Shown: positions 1 to 9,031 of the stretch, piece by piece
How the letters are laid out: each line of letters opens with the position of its first letter
Position numbering within the stretch: position 1 is the first letter of the stretch
From: Ichthyophonus hoferi
Taxonomy: Eukaryota; Opisthokonta; Ichthyosporea; Ichthyophonida; Ichthyophonidae
DNA length: 11,931 nt
Direction: 5' to 3'
Assembly (NCBI GenBank): GCA_002751075.1
Contig: NAOQ01000209.1
Span: forward strand, 1 to 11,931
Notes under the pieces: model-generated
Told to the model about the DNA's origin: nothing
Database searches by the model: none
What the model saw: the letters and a program-made list of their open reading frames with translations, nothing else
Program-made: the position numbers and the translations under genes

Positions 1-261
1 GTGATTGCATTAGATTGTGCCGGCCAATGAAAATCATTTCAATCCTGGTTCGGGTCCATTATTGGCCCGACCCAAAATCAAGTTGTTTTCCATTGGTAGT
101 TTATTTTGGCTTTGCACTATATAAACCACATAGAGGTAAAATGTGGAAACAAGGTGATATATATATATAGTATGTATGTATGTGTACATTGGACTCTATT
201 CTATATCATTATATCCTAGCATAGCATATTTTAAATTATTTAACCAACCAATCAAACCTAC
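1..261. other. Left-edge intron sequence of the ZCCHC8-like gene
   Basis: After the PSP exon (donor gtaggt at 261-256) no convincing next exon is seen before the edge. The stretch holds ATTGG/CCAAT pentamers at 24, 72 and 93, a CGGGTCC/GGCCCGACCC pair at 51-75, and a (TA)n(TATG)n run at about 155-185. Confidence 0.5.
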
Positions 262-1406
262 CCATATATCCTGGAGGATAGCCATGAACCCACATGTTCT
301 CAATATATGGTGGGAGCTCATTGGTACTCATGCCCAGTGCTTCGCGTAACTGATAAACCGAGCCTTGGTTACTACAATCACGCAATAACCTAATATATTT
401 AGTATGGCAGAGTTGAGGAATGTAAATGCTAGAAACCAACAAACGTAAAATGCAAGACATCTGTGTACTCACAACAGATACTGGTCGGATAAGCACTATA
501 CTGCATTATATTATATTAGACTACACTATATTATCTGTACTACACCATATTATACTATACTATATAGACTATGTATACTATATACCATAATGTACTATAC
601 TATATACTATATATCATATATTTCAATCTTACCTGTGGACTAATATAACCTGGGCGATACTTTAGAGAATATGATAGCCTTTTATAGGCACTTAGTCCCA
701 CGTGATCATAATAGTCCATTGGGATTGGTGCATCTCCGCCAATAATATCGCCCCCAGGTAGGATAGTTATGTGATTACTTGCTATATTAGGAGATAAGGA
801 ATTAGGAAATAATTTGTTTATAGAGCGATTAATGTGATAAATCATGCAATCTGTCATATATCATGTGATGTATGGTGTGTTTATTTATATAGTAGACATT
901 AAATGAAAGAGATAGGGAGCAAAGCTATGAATCATTAATGATTAGAAAGTAGTTTGTGGCAACCAATCAGTGATGAATTTTAAAAGTACGATTAATGTGG
1001 AGTGAGAAAGGACGTGTAAAATAAGAATAATTAATGATTGCTAGAGAGGTTATATATAATAATGTATTTACTGATTTACAGTTAATGGTAAAGAAGAATA
1101 AAAGGAGAAGGAGATACTAGAAACCTGGGGATAGATATGATTGGAAGAAATATAGATTAAGGGTTGAAGGTAAGATATAAAGATAGAGGGAATATAGTGA
1201 TATAAAAATAATCAAATAATATATTTGAATAATAGATAGATTAGTAAGAACCTTGGCATGGGTTGGCGTCTGTGTCATCATCACTAGGCACTGGTAACGA
1301 TTGATAGTCCTGTACTCCAATAGATTTCTTTAATTAGGTCCAGAGCAAACCTTTAAAATTTTATTATAATATATTTATAGATAGAAATTAGATTATGTTA
1401 TGTTAT

Positions 1407-1441
<35 letters not shown>

Positions 1442-3894
1442 ACAATTTTTATATTTTTATTGGTGATTCTGTGCTCGTGTTCTTAATCATTGGCTATTAA
1501 TATGTAATTAATACTATGAAGGCCAATCTCCTTGATTTTTAAATTTCATTCTAACTGAAAGGTTGATGATGTCATAATTGACTCTAAATGGATTGAGTCA
1601 GGTCAGGGGATATAACCTGATCCGACCCGTATTACACAGTGTTTACCAGCAGACACTGGTATATATATCTATGTACTGATGTATCTATGTGCTGTAGATA
1701 TCATTGCTTATTATATTCTTAAAATGGCCATATAAAGATATGCAACAATGCATGTGAAAGTCAATGAAACTAACAAGATCAATATTTTTTATAAATATTT
1801 TATAAATATTTTTACATAAAAAATAAATAAAAATAACATTGCACATTTTAGGCCTTATCAAAGCTTATCTATTGGTTACAGGCCTACCTAACAGATAGTA
1901 CTCTATTTTTTATAGTATTTATAGGGTTATATATGACCATACAGTTACATATATCACCTTTCCCTCCAGTCATAAGATCTAGTAGGATAATGCAATACTA
2001 TTCGGAGGGATTTTTTTTTTGAAATATTGGACAGTAATTATAGTTTTTAATTGTAGTTTTAAATAATGGTAGGCATGTATATGATACTATGATACTATTA
2101 AACTACTACATTATTATACTATTATACTCTTATAAAATCGTAAATATGTATGCTATATAGATAACTGTACCGACATGATGTTAATTAATACTAAGTTAAT
2201 ATACACGCATAATATAATATGCACCATATATAGATATAGCATAATATATACACCATATATAGTTACATACTCTGACATCCTCTTCTGTAATTGGTCTGTT
2301 CAATTTTATCCACGTGTTGTCATTAGCCACCGTTATCATGGAAACTGTCATCAAGGCCCTCCCCATCACATCAGTTCCCCCACTTCTACCTTTACCCAAT
2401 CACACGATTCCCTTAATAGCCATATATAACCATTACCCCTTATTACCATTGGTCGAGTATTTACCCAATAGAATACCTCCGTCGCATCAGGAGAAGGATG
2501 CCGATCGGCAATTAGGATAGGTCCGATCGACTGACCCAAAATAAAAAAGTTAATAATTAAATATTTAATCCACAACTTTTATTGGCCCATAGAATTACCT
2601 GACTGTCCTTTGAACGTGTCGAGTCCCTGTAGGTGTAAACCCAAGCATTTTATTGGCCCATTATCATGACACAACATAAAACTTAAACATGCAACAACAA
2701 TTATTTTTATAGCCAACCTCGTCGGAGGGCAGCTGCAATGGTGCAAGGGCAGGTGCTAATTGGTTTTAAGTATCCAATCAACGATGATATATAAGCCTTG
2801 TCGTTCAAGTCTACCTGCGGCCATAGTTACATAAATATAAATATATATTAAAAATTGAAAATTGAAAGTTGAAAATATAAGTAAACACGGAAATATTACA
2901 AGAGTTGTCTCACTTTAGTTTTTAATAGCAATATATAATTGGTAGCTTAAAATATGACTTGATTAACAAAGACCCACATATCCTAATTGCGCCGGGTATA
3001 TCTAAAAGTAAAGAGAGAGAAAGAATGATATATATATATATATGTATACATTATAATATATGATAAGATAGATAGATATACTTACTGGGATAACCCCCTT
3101 GGCTAGTCCGCTCAGTACACTCTTTATGATTGGCCGATGGAGTTTATCCGCCTTACATGCATTTTTAGCCTACCATCTTGACAGTTAGTGTATTATAATG
3201 ATAGTACGGCATACTATACCATATTGCATCATACTATATTACACTAGACCATATCATAACATACTATACCATACTATACCATACATATATATATACCTTC
3301 ACCATATTATATTATATCATACTATAACATACTATAACATACTATATTACACTATATCACATTAAATCACACTATAACATACTATACCATACATGCCTAT
3401 ATATACATATACCCTTACCATATTTACTAATGTTATCTCCACCTCCTCCTGACATTCCTTTGATAACTGGTTGTTGTAAAATATCACGGAATACAAGGGG
3501 GGTCTGAAGGTATTATAATTAAATAATTGCAAATACATTACATATCTGTTTGCCTGTCTGTCTGTAGGTAATTATGTATGTTTGATGCATGTCTGTATAC
3601 TTCTGATGGTAAGCATGCATGGTAGTATGTATGCAGGATAGTATTATAGCATGATAGTGTCTATATAAACCCTATACTCAACCCCACCCCTTACCTTTCA
3701 CCCCCAGTTGTAAGCAGTGCCTCCTCTTCTTCCCTATGTTCATGCTCTTTCTTTTCCTTTCTCATCTCCTCCCTCCCACTCCCACGCACACTATCAACCA
3801 TTCGATCGGTATCCACTGGTCCTGAATAATCTGTCCTTTCCCTTTTCCTCATTTTTTCAATATTATCCTCTCTTGTAAGCCCCTTCTTTCCCAT
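262..3894 (-). CDS. ZCCHC8: ZCCHC8-like PSP-domain protein, 5' part, multi-exon, partial at left edge
   Basis: ZCCHC8 is the scaffold of the nuclear exosome targeting complex with RBM7 and the MTR4 helicase. Proposed exons, 5' to 3': 3894-3695, 3503-3419, 3169-3086, 2755-2718, 2626-2599, 2530-2437, 2389-2271, 1309-1252, 850-633, 349-262. All phases agree and give about 337 residues. Exon 1 is charged and Glu/Lys-rich. Exon 2 (residues 68-95) contains YSVIFYNNQLSKECQEEVE, which resembles the human ZCCHC8 block LFMNNAISKQYHQEIEE. Exons 9-10 give YRPGYISPQ then LREALGMS, NELPPYIENM and GYPPGYMG, a PSP domain; its position near residue 300 also fits ZCCHC8. Surest exons are 2, 9 and 10; exons 4-8 are weaker (exon 6 leaves a 47-nt intron, exon 8 has donor gttctt). 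A canonical CCHC knuckle is not seen. The ATG at 3894 follows an in-frame stop but also an acceptor-like cag, so exon 1 could be internal. SF3B2-type PSP proteins are less similar. The gene continues left of position 1. Confidence 0.66.
497..620. repeat. Degenerate TATAC/ACTAT array in an intron
   Basis: Irregular repetition of TATAC, ACTATA and ATTATATT units fills the intron between the two PSP exons. No unit is kept exactly over more than two or three copies, as in an old slippage-grown tract. Confidence 0.7.
1310..2270. other. Long intron of the ZCCHC8-like gene (about 960 nt), no exon identified
   Basis: It holds a TA run at 1413-1441, a small inverted repeat with ends CAGTGT/ACACTG at about 1638-1659, and a GGTCAGG/CCTGATCC pair at about 1600-1623. 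A short G+C-richer stretch near 1960-2010 has a plausible acceptor and donor on the minus strand and could be a missed small exon. It does not encode a recognisable motif. Confidence 0.45.
1412..1442. repeat. TA dinucleotide microsatellite
   Basis: Uninterrupted TA alternation of about 29 nt inside an intron. Confidence 0.9.
3185..3413. repeat. Degenerate ACTATACC/TATAACAT array in an intron
   Basis: Repeated CATACTATACC and ACTATAACAT variants fill nearly the whole intron between the second and third proposed exons, ending just before its donor at 3418. Confidence 0.75.
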
Positions 3895-3997
3895 GCTGTC
3901 CTCCTTTTATTCTATAGCTCCCTCTTATCCCCTCAATAACACAGACAGTACATACTTCCCTGGTGTTATCTGTATGTGGCTATATGACTGAATACAC

Positions 3998-4045
3998 GTA
4001 TATATATATATATGTGTGTGTGTGTGTGCGTGTGTATGTATGTAT
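3998..4045. repeat. Compound TA / TG / TATG microsatellite
   Basis: A TA run passes into a TG run with one interruption and then TATG units. A similar but shorter TA-CG-TG compound tract lies at about 4566-4591. Confidence 0.9.
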
Positions 4046-4860
4046 CTTATATATCTTATTGTACCGCACTATAATATAAAAATATATTAGAAGAATTTTA
4101 AATATAAACAACGATAAAATTCAAACTCTTATATATTACCTTACTACAAGCATATACTATCATATATTGCTAGATATCCATGAATAATACGTATGTACGT
4201 TTATGTTTGTTAGCGTACAATGTCAATAAGGGTACGTCATGTACATTTAACATACATTCCTGGAATCTTGCCATATAGTTCTACTAATATATTATTTATT
4301 GGCTAGTTAACATATCTAAAATCAAGCAAATGATTGGCTAACGTTTAGCGGACCGGGCTAGAACATTTCCACCCCAATGAATAGGAAAATATACTTTTTC
4401 CTACTTTAATTATCGATATTTCTGTAATATAAGCAATTTATTCGTAAATCATGGTAGATCATACGATATGGCAGTAACCTTTAGTAATAGCAGATTAACC
4501 GCTTAATAACAAAACTTCATTGTTTGATAGCTCAGTAATCGTCATTTTTGTTCTCAAAACAATAATATATATATATACGCGTGTGTGTGTTAGAATATGA
4601 CCTTGAGACAGTTTAAGTTTCCTTTCTATTATAAAGGGTCAAATATTCCATTAAAACCCATTACAAAACCATTTTTACCTTAAATACGATACAGTTTCAA
4701 CTATCATAGGCTATCTTTATTCTACCTATATATATCTATACGTATATTTATAATATATCATCTTACTACGTATGTATACTAGTACATCTTCTTATCTATG
4801 GTAAAATAAAATTTTGCCATTGGCCTTTGCCAAGTTTAGACATGAAAGATGAAGATGATA

Positions 4861-5090
4861 TGCTATAATGTAATATAGTATAATATCTTATATTATGTTG
4901 TACTGCATTATATTATATCATATTATATTATATTATATTATACTGCATTATATTATGTTGTATTTTGCTGTCTTGTATTATATTAGTATATATAACATTA
5001 TATGATATTATATTGTGTTATGTAGTATTCTATTATACTGTATTATATTATGGTATACTATACCATATTACATTACATCATATGATCCTA
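4861..5090. repeat. Degenerate TATTATAT/ATACTGCAT array
   Basis: About 230 nt of TATTATATTA and TACTGCATTATATTATGTTG variants in the spacer between genes. ATACTGCATTATATTA recurs nearly exactly, so this is an old tandem expansion. Confidence 0.7.
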
Positions 5091-5399
5091 GTATATCCTT
5101 ATCCAATCACTCTTAGATTATAAATAAGCCCTATTATGTTATACATAGTAAGACTGCTTACCCTATTCACCAATAGGATCTCGCAATGAATGATTTACGG
5201 CCAATAGATTATAATTTTCATTCAAATGGTTCTTTCATTTACTATATTTTAAATTCATTAATTCATTATTAGCTCTGTATAACTATTCTATAACCAAGTT
5301 GGTATAATAATAATAAGAACTTGATATTGATGCTGTGATATATATCATGCTTATTTACTAGTGTAATCACCTGAACCCTAGCTGTTAATTTTGGTCAAG

Positions 5400-5420
5400 T
5401 CGGGTCGGGTCGGGTCAGGT
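5400..5420. repeat. Four-copy TCGGG pentamer repeat
   Basis: Three exact TCGGG units and one TCAGG in tandem. It stands out as G+C-rich in an AT-rich spacer. Related GGGTC/GACCC words occur at about 54-75 and 1600-1630. Confidence 0.85.
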
Positions 5421-5595
5421 GAATTAAAAAATTAGCACGCACAAGAAGTTTGACTACGGGAACCTCATATACAACACTAGCACTCCATAAATTATTAACA
5501 CTGTATATGTATATACTATTAATAACATCCGTAATGCTAGTAATACAAATGTACCTATCATGTAGTAGACCTCCTATAGTCAGTTCAATTTTTAT

Positions 5596-5702
5596 AATAT
5601 AATATAATATAATATAGTATCATGTTATGTTATATCATAGCATAGCATATCAGACTATAGCGTATCCTATCATACCATATCATATCCTATCATATCATAC
5701 CA
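5596..5702. repeat. Degenerate ATAAT / CATATCCTATCAT array
   Basis: It begins with ATAAT units and changes to CATAGCATAG and CATATCCTATCATACC units. It belongs to the same texture as the intron arrays. Confidence 0.7.
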
Positions 5703-5776
5703 ACTCATAAAAGCTGACGATTATTAATATCAATACTGTCGATTTCAGCTTATGTAACAATTATTTCACCCATTTT

Positions 5777-5804
5777 CAGAGTGGCAGCCGACTATTGCAA
5801 GCGG
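5777..5804 (+). mobile_element. Tc1/mariner-terminus-like motif, possible DNA-transposon relic
   Basis: CAGAGTGGCAGCCGACTATT followed by GCAAGCGG resembles the motif at 8607-8634; the two share the nine-mer CCGACTATT and similar flanks. CAGTG-type starts are common in Tc1/mariner inverted repeats. No partner end and no transposase were found, so this is only a hint. Confidence 0.2.
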
Positions 5805-6163
5805 AGAATTTAGAATAAAAACCGTATAACCTTTATTCCGTATCACTACACAGTGTCAAGAGACTCCAATCTGTCTCAGACAGAATTTTTATATACTTTC
5901 TAAATATATCATTTTATATATAGACAGCTTCAGAACCCATTATAATTAATTAGATCATTATGACTAGGTTACTTTGCCTATATTGTAAGTGTAGCTATAT
6001 TTAACACGTACGACATAAAATAATATCATACTATATCACATTGAATATGCATATATTTTTTCGTCTATCTTAATGAGCTGTCTCTTATATTGTCAATTAT
6101 TCTATGATGTGTAGTATAACATAACATAAGATAATATATAGCTAGGAATTGGTACTTGCTTCC

Positions 6164-6169
6164 TTTATT
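6164..6169 (-). terminator. Possible polyadenylation signal of the glutaredoxin gene
   Basis: AATAAA on the minus strand about 235 nt after the stop. Another AATAAA overlaps the stop codon itself (6403-6408) but would leave almost no untranslated region. Weak because of the AT-rich background. Confidence 0.3.
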
Positions 6170-6404
6170 GTTCTGTATTAATATCTGTATGTGCAGATAT
6201 ATAGGTACTAACACAGTATAAATGATATATATGTACATACTAAAATAGCATAGCATTGGCCAATATTAAGGCCATTGAATAAATATATCAATAATCAAGT
6301 CAGTATTATAGTTAAACCAATAATCACTATTTATAATCTACCCGGTAATACATACATGTATATATATACGTCAAATCATTTCCAAGCATAATGGTTTCAT
6401 TTGT

Positions 6405-7776
6405 TTATTGTGTGGTATTAGGTTTATCTCCTTTAAGTAGCGTCATAAACATCCCAGATTTGAGAGCAGCTAGTGTATCATCACAGCTGTGTATGTGTAT
6501 GTATTAGATTAGATTAGATTAGGTTAGATTCGCAATTATTTAGTAAATAAATCTAAAACTGGGTGATTAATAGTATCAGAAAGTCGTATATTGCACTAAC
6601 AATAGTATTATCTGACAAGATAAAACATCGTGTAAGATAATATAATGCAACATAGCATAATATACCATAATGTAGCATAGCATACCATAAGATAATATAA
6701 TATAACATAGCACAGCATAACATAATATAACACAACATAACATAACATAACACAAGGTAAAATAATATAACATAGCATAACATAACATAATATAGCATAC
6801 TATAATAATATAGCTACATCATATAGATAAAGAGAGGAGCCCAGTAATTGGAAGAATAAAATCCACTTACCCTCCTATATGTTGACCATTAGCAAATACA
6901 TTGGGTACTGTTCTTTGATTGGTGGTTCGCAACAGTTCCGCCTGAATGTCTGACCCCCGTGGGTCTGTGGATAATTGGTTAATTATCATGGTTATTATAT
7001 CAACGGCTGGTTATATAATTTAATTTAATATATAAAATATATATAATGGCCCAATTAATGTCAATGTACATGTACATTATTCAATATATACATACCATTA
7101 TCCAACTCTATCGCCTTGTAGGATATGTTTAACGCATCGAGGCTGTTTTTAACTTGTAGGCAAAATCTGGAAGGAAAGGTGTTAGCTAATAACAATCTAA
7201 TAGGAGACGAGATATAAATAATGGAAAATAAAATTATATATGTAAGAATAATAAAGTCTGCCTCGGGATAGAGTAAATAATAGAAAGATACCTACGGGCA
7301 GAATGATTTGCTGAAGACCTGTGACCAATAAGAATCATTTGTTAATATGCTATAGAGATATAGATATAGATATAGGCGTATTTCAAATTTTGCTAATAAA
7401 AATATATATGAAAGATTGAACCAACAAACTCCTAAAACCCTTTACACAAGAGATGGCCTCCTAAGTGTGTAAACCTTTTAATACGTACATATAACTTTGA
7501 CTGTAGGAGTATAGCATGCATTTTATGTCTAGGCATTTGTGGTCATGGTCATATATGTTTTGTTGTCTGCCTAAACAAGTACATGTGCAATTTTTTGACT
7601 TCCATCTCTCTCTTTTGGTATTTGATAATATGTATGATGTATACGTATATGTTCCTCTGAGTATGTGAGGTTGTGTTAGAAAAGAAACATCTCTATATAG
7701 ACAATCAATACGATTTGCAATACGATTTGCAGTATGCAATAGACCTATAGCCACACGTATCTTACCTTAGAGTACT

Positions 7777-7807
<31 letters not shown>

Positions 7808-7994
7808 TACATGGTATGATCTGATAAGAAATGATATGATGGAAATAATTTACAGAACAAACTACCTGATAAAAGACAGCAAGAAAAACTTACTACAAAA
7901 TATGCAACACAAACTATAAAAAAAGGAAAACTCTTACTGCCACGGGATTCCTCTTGATAAAAGCCTGTACAGCCTTTGACAAACTAGAAGACAT
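6405..7994 (-). CDS. Dithiol glutaredoxin (CPFC type), five exons, complete
   Basis: Glutaredoxins use glutathione to reduce protein disulfides and mixed disulfides. Exons 5' to 3': 7994-7938, 7318-7296, 7166-7096, 6964-6871, 6486-6405. Together they make 327 nt, 108 residues and TAA, with phases 0, 2, 1, 2. Donors are gtaaga, gtaggt, gtatgt, gtaagt; acceptors all end in ag. The product has the thioredoxin-fold marks: FSKSFCPFC with catalytic Cys26 and Cys29, the TVPNVF loop with cis-Pro71, and IGGCDDTLAALKSG (80-93), the glutathione-binding GG-CDD segment. There is no signal or transit peptide, so it is probably cytosolic. The length is normal for GRX1-type proteins. The active-site Pro27 codon is split by intron 2, and exon 2 is only 23 nt. 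Introns are about 619, 129, 131 and 384 nt. The neighbour downstream is the ZCCHC8-like gene on the same strand. The family is very sure; I did not assign an orthologue because CPFC occurs in several lineages. Confidence 0.93.
6504..6530 (-). repeat. Pentamer array (TTAGA/TTAGG on plus) in glutaredoxin intron 4, a run of branch-site-like CTAAY
   Basis: Five consecutive pentamers, four TTAGA and one TTAGG. On the transcribed strand they read CTAAC-CTAAT-CTAAT and so on, each matching the CTRAY branch-point consensus. They sit 17-43 nt before the exon 5 acceptor at 6487, exactly where a branch point is expected. Confidence 0.75.
6630..6815. repeat. Degenerate ATAACATAGCAT array in glutaredoxin intron 4
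   Basis: Some 180 nt of ATAACATA, GCATAACATA and ACACAACATA variants. It happens to be open in two minus-strand frames that give Tyr/Leu/Met/Cys-rich nonsense, so those frames are not genes. Confidence 0.8.
7319..7937. other. Intron 1 of the glutaredoxin gene
   Basis: 619 nt with a GATATA run (about 7355-7376), two exact copies of the 12-mer AATACGATTTGC (7707-7730) and a TA microsatellite (7780-7808). A 97-codon open frame at 7461-7754 on the minus strand resembles no known protein. Confidence 0.75.
7780..7808. repeat. TA dinucleotide microsatellite
   Basis: A run of about 28 nt of TA inside glutaredoxin intron 1. It is the rightmost long TA tract in the window. Confidence 0.9.
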
Positions 7995-8339
7995 GTTGAT
8001 TTTATGTTTTTTTATTTTTTAACAAAGGAATAGTATGAGTCGATACCGTACATATATTTACATACTCAACAGAGATTTATTATTTAAAAATACTAATCTA
8101 CTTATAAATATTTGTAAATCCTACCAAAGTAATTCAGCATGATATTGCATGTTATGGCCCTATTGCGAAAATTCTATCAGGAAAATAACTATGGTAGTTT
8201 AGGATATAGCATGTTATGACAGGAGTTTGTTAGTTAATTGAATCGTTAAATGTTTTAAATCTAACCAGTGCACTTTAAAATTTAAGCATTGAAGCTAGGT
8301 TAGTTAACATATTGAAGTTTTGAGTGTATAATAAATATG

Positions 8340-8528
8340 TCACATAATATTGGCAATAGAAGTAATGTCTGTTGTATTGAATTCTATCCGACGTAGAGTG
8401 TGTTGATCTTCTAGTTGTTCGATGTTGTTATCAATAGGTAAATGACAAGCTAAAGCCTTTGTGAGCTTAATTTTTACAAGGTACAACAGTTCTAAACTTA
8501 AAGATACTTTATACACTTTATCTTGCAA
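8340..8528 (-). CDS. Weak open frame, unidentified, possibly a relic or a short exon
   Basis: A minus-strand frame of 62 codons that lacks an ATG start (it opens with TTG). Its codon and residue mix looks more protein-like than the surrounding DNA (for example KLTKALACHLPIDNN and LEDQHTLRRIEF, with Thr, Asp and Ile near the end). I do not recognise a family. It lies in the short spacer upstream of glutaredoxin, with no clear promoter or splice sites. It could be chance, or part of a decayed gene or element. Confidence 0.2.
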   Translation of the reverse strand: MQDKVYKVSLSLELLYLVKIKLTKALACHLPIDNNIEQLEDQHTLRRIEFNTTDITSIANIM

Positions 8529-8606
8529 TTTTCAATATGAACAATAATTATAATTAAAGTCACTGTTAGTGCCTATCGGTACTCTACAAGTATTCTCTAA
8601 TGGTTT

Positions 8607-8634
8607 GACAGTGTCCGACTATTTGTAACGCTGG
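8607..8634 (+). mobile_element. Tc1/mariner-terminus-like motif, possible DNA-transposon relic
   Basis: CAGTGTCCGACTATTTGTAA followed by CGCTGG has the look of a Tc1-type terminal repeat reading inward to the right. A nine-base inverse match (CGTTACAAA) occurs at 8881 but lacks the CAGTG end, and the expected TA target duplication is absent. No transposase is seen. Possibly a solo end or a decayed short element. Confidence 0.22.
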
Positions 8635-8861
8635 CTGCTAATCTAATTCGGGTTATTGAAAATCAAAACTACAACCACTTTCAAGAATATTTATCACTAC
8701 CGCCTTGGTACAAGAGTATTGAATAAGTAAATGCAAAAAACGCAATTAAAACAATGCAAATTTTTATTAGTTAAATGAATATAGAAATATGTGGCTTCAA
8801 CGTTGAAATCATAATTTGAAACAAAATTCACAATCAATAGATAATAGATATAAATGCTTTT

Positions 8862-8867
8862 TTTATT
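8862..8867 (-). terminator. Possible polyadenylation signal AATAAA of the chitin-binding gene
   Basis: AATAAA on the minus strand about 165 nt after the stop codon. A second copy lies about 100 nt further on (near 8762). AATAAA is expected by chance in such AT-rich DNA, so confidence is low. Confidence 0.35.
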
Positions 8868-9031
8868 ATAAATGTCATACCGTTACAAAGATTAATTTCT
8901 TAACCGATGAAGATAAAACTATTGCATTGTTAGATATAATTTGTGTTCATACACTTGATGATAGTTATCAATTATAAACTTTCATAGCTACAACCAATTA
9001 AAACAAATAATTTCCAATAGCATTCCATCTA

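Larger units (their letters stand above)
3895..6404. other. 2.5 kb spacer between glutaredoxin and ZCCHC8-like genes, no gene seen
   Basis: No reading frame here is supported. The spacer must hold the glutaredoxin 3' end and the ZCCHC8-like promoter. CCAAT/ATTGG clusters at 4299, 4332 and 4375, and at 5102, 5170 and 5200, are candidate promoter stretches. Near 5155-5195 a minus-strand gtaagc donor follows a G+C-richer piece that could be a 5' untranslated exon. The rest is simple repeats (3998-4045, 4861-5090, 5400-5420, 5596-5702) and plain AT-rich DNA. Confidence 0.5.
7995..9031. other. Spacer between the chitin-binding and glutaredoxin genes
   Basis: It holds the glutaredoxin promoter. 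On the minus strand an A-rich leader precedes the ATG, and a TAAATATATG element at 8060-8051 is a weak TATA candidate. It also holds a weak open frame (8340-8528), the terminus-like motif (8607-8634) and the 3' end of the chitin-binding gene. Nothing else is supported. Confidence 0.5.

Noticed and set aside
2175-2520. Plus-strand frames of 68-84 codons
   Set aside because: They are antisense to proposed exons of the ZCCHC8-like gene and have no recognisable motif.
2960-3000. A possible 24-nt exon (GATATGTGGGTC...) on the minus strand
   Set aside because: It has a poor donor (gtcata), shows no conserved residues, and the phases already work without it.
3419-3503. Reading this exon as TPLVFRDILQ... 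with a Gly-rich end
   Set aside because: This frame disagrees with the phase set by the preceding donor; the phase-consistent frame matches the ZCCHC8 N-terminal block.
6504-6530. Interstitial telomere repeat (TTAGG)
   Set aside because: Only one of five units is TTAGG, and the position before a splice acceptor explains the word better.
6553-6798. Two long overlapping minus-strand frames rich in Leu, Tyr, Cys and Met, which look like membrane proteins
   Set aside because: They are translations of the degenerate ATAACATA array inside glutaredoxin intron 4. Any repeat without stops would give this.
7461-7754. A 97-codon minus-strand frame inside glutaredoxin intron 1
   Set aside because: It has no family resemblance, spans a 12-mer duplication that creates the ANRIANRID repeat, and lies between well-supported exons of another gene.
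8741-8757. CFNC encoded on the minus strand, which looks like the missing zinc-knuckle start
   Set aside because: It lies upstream of glutaredoxin, outside the ZCCHC8-like gene, and no His or Cys follows at knuckle spacing.
8624-8889. Inverted nine-mers TTTGTAACG and CGTTACAAA as a short transposon with terminal repeats
   Set aside because: The right copy lacks the CAGTG end and has no target duplication. Nine-base matches occur by chance in this much AT-rich DNA.
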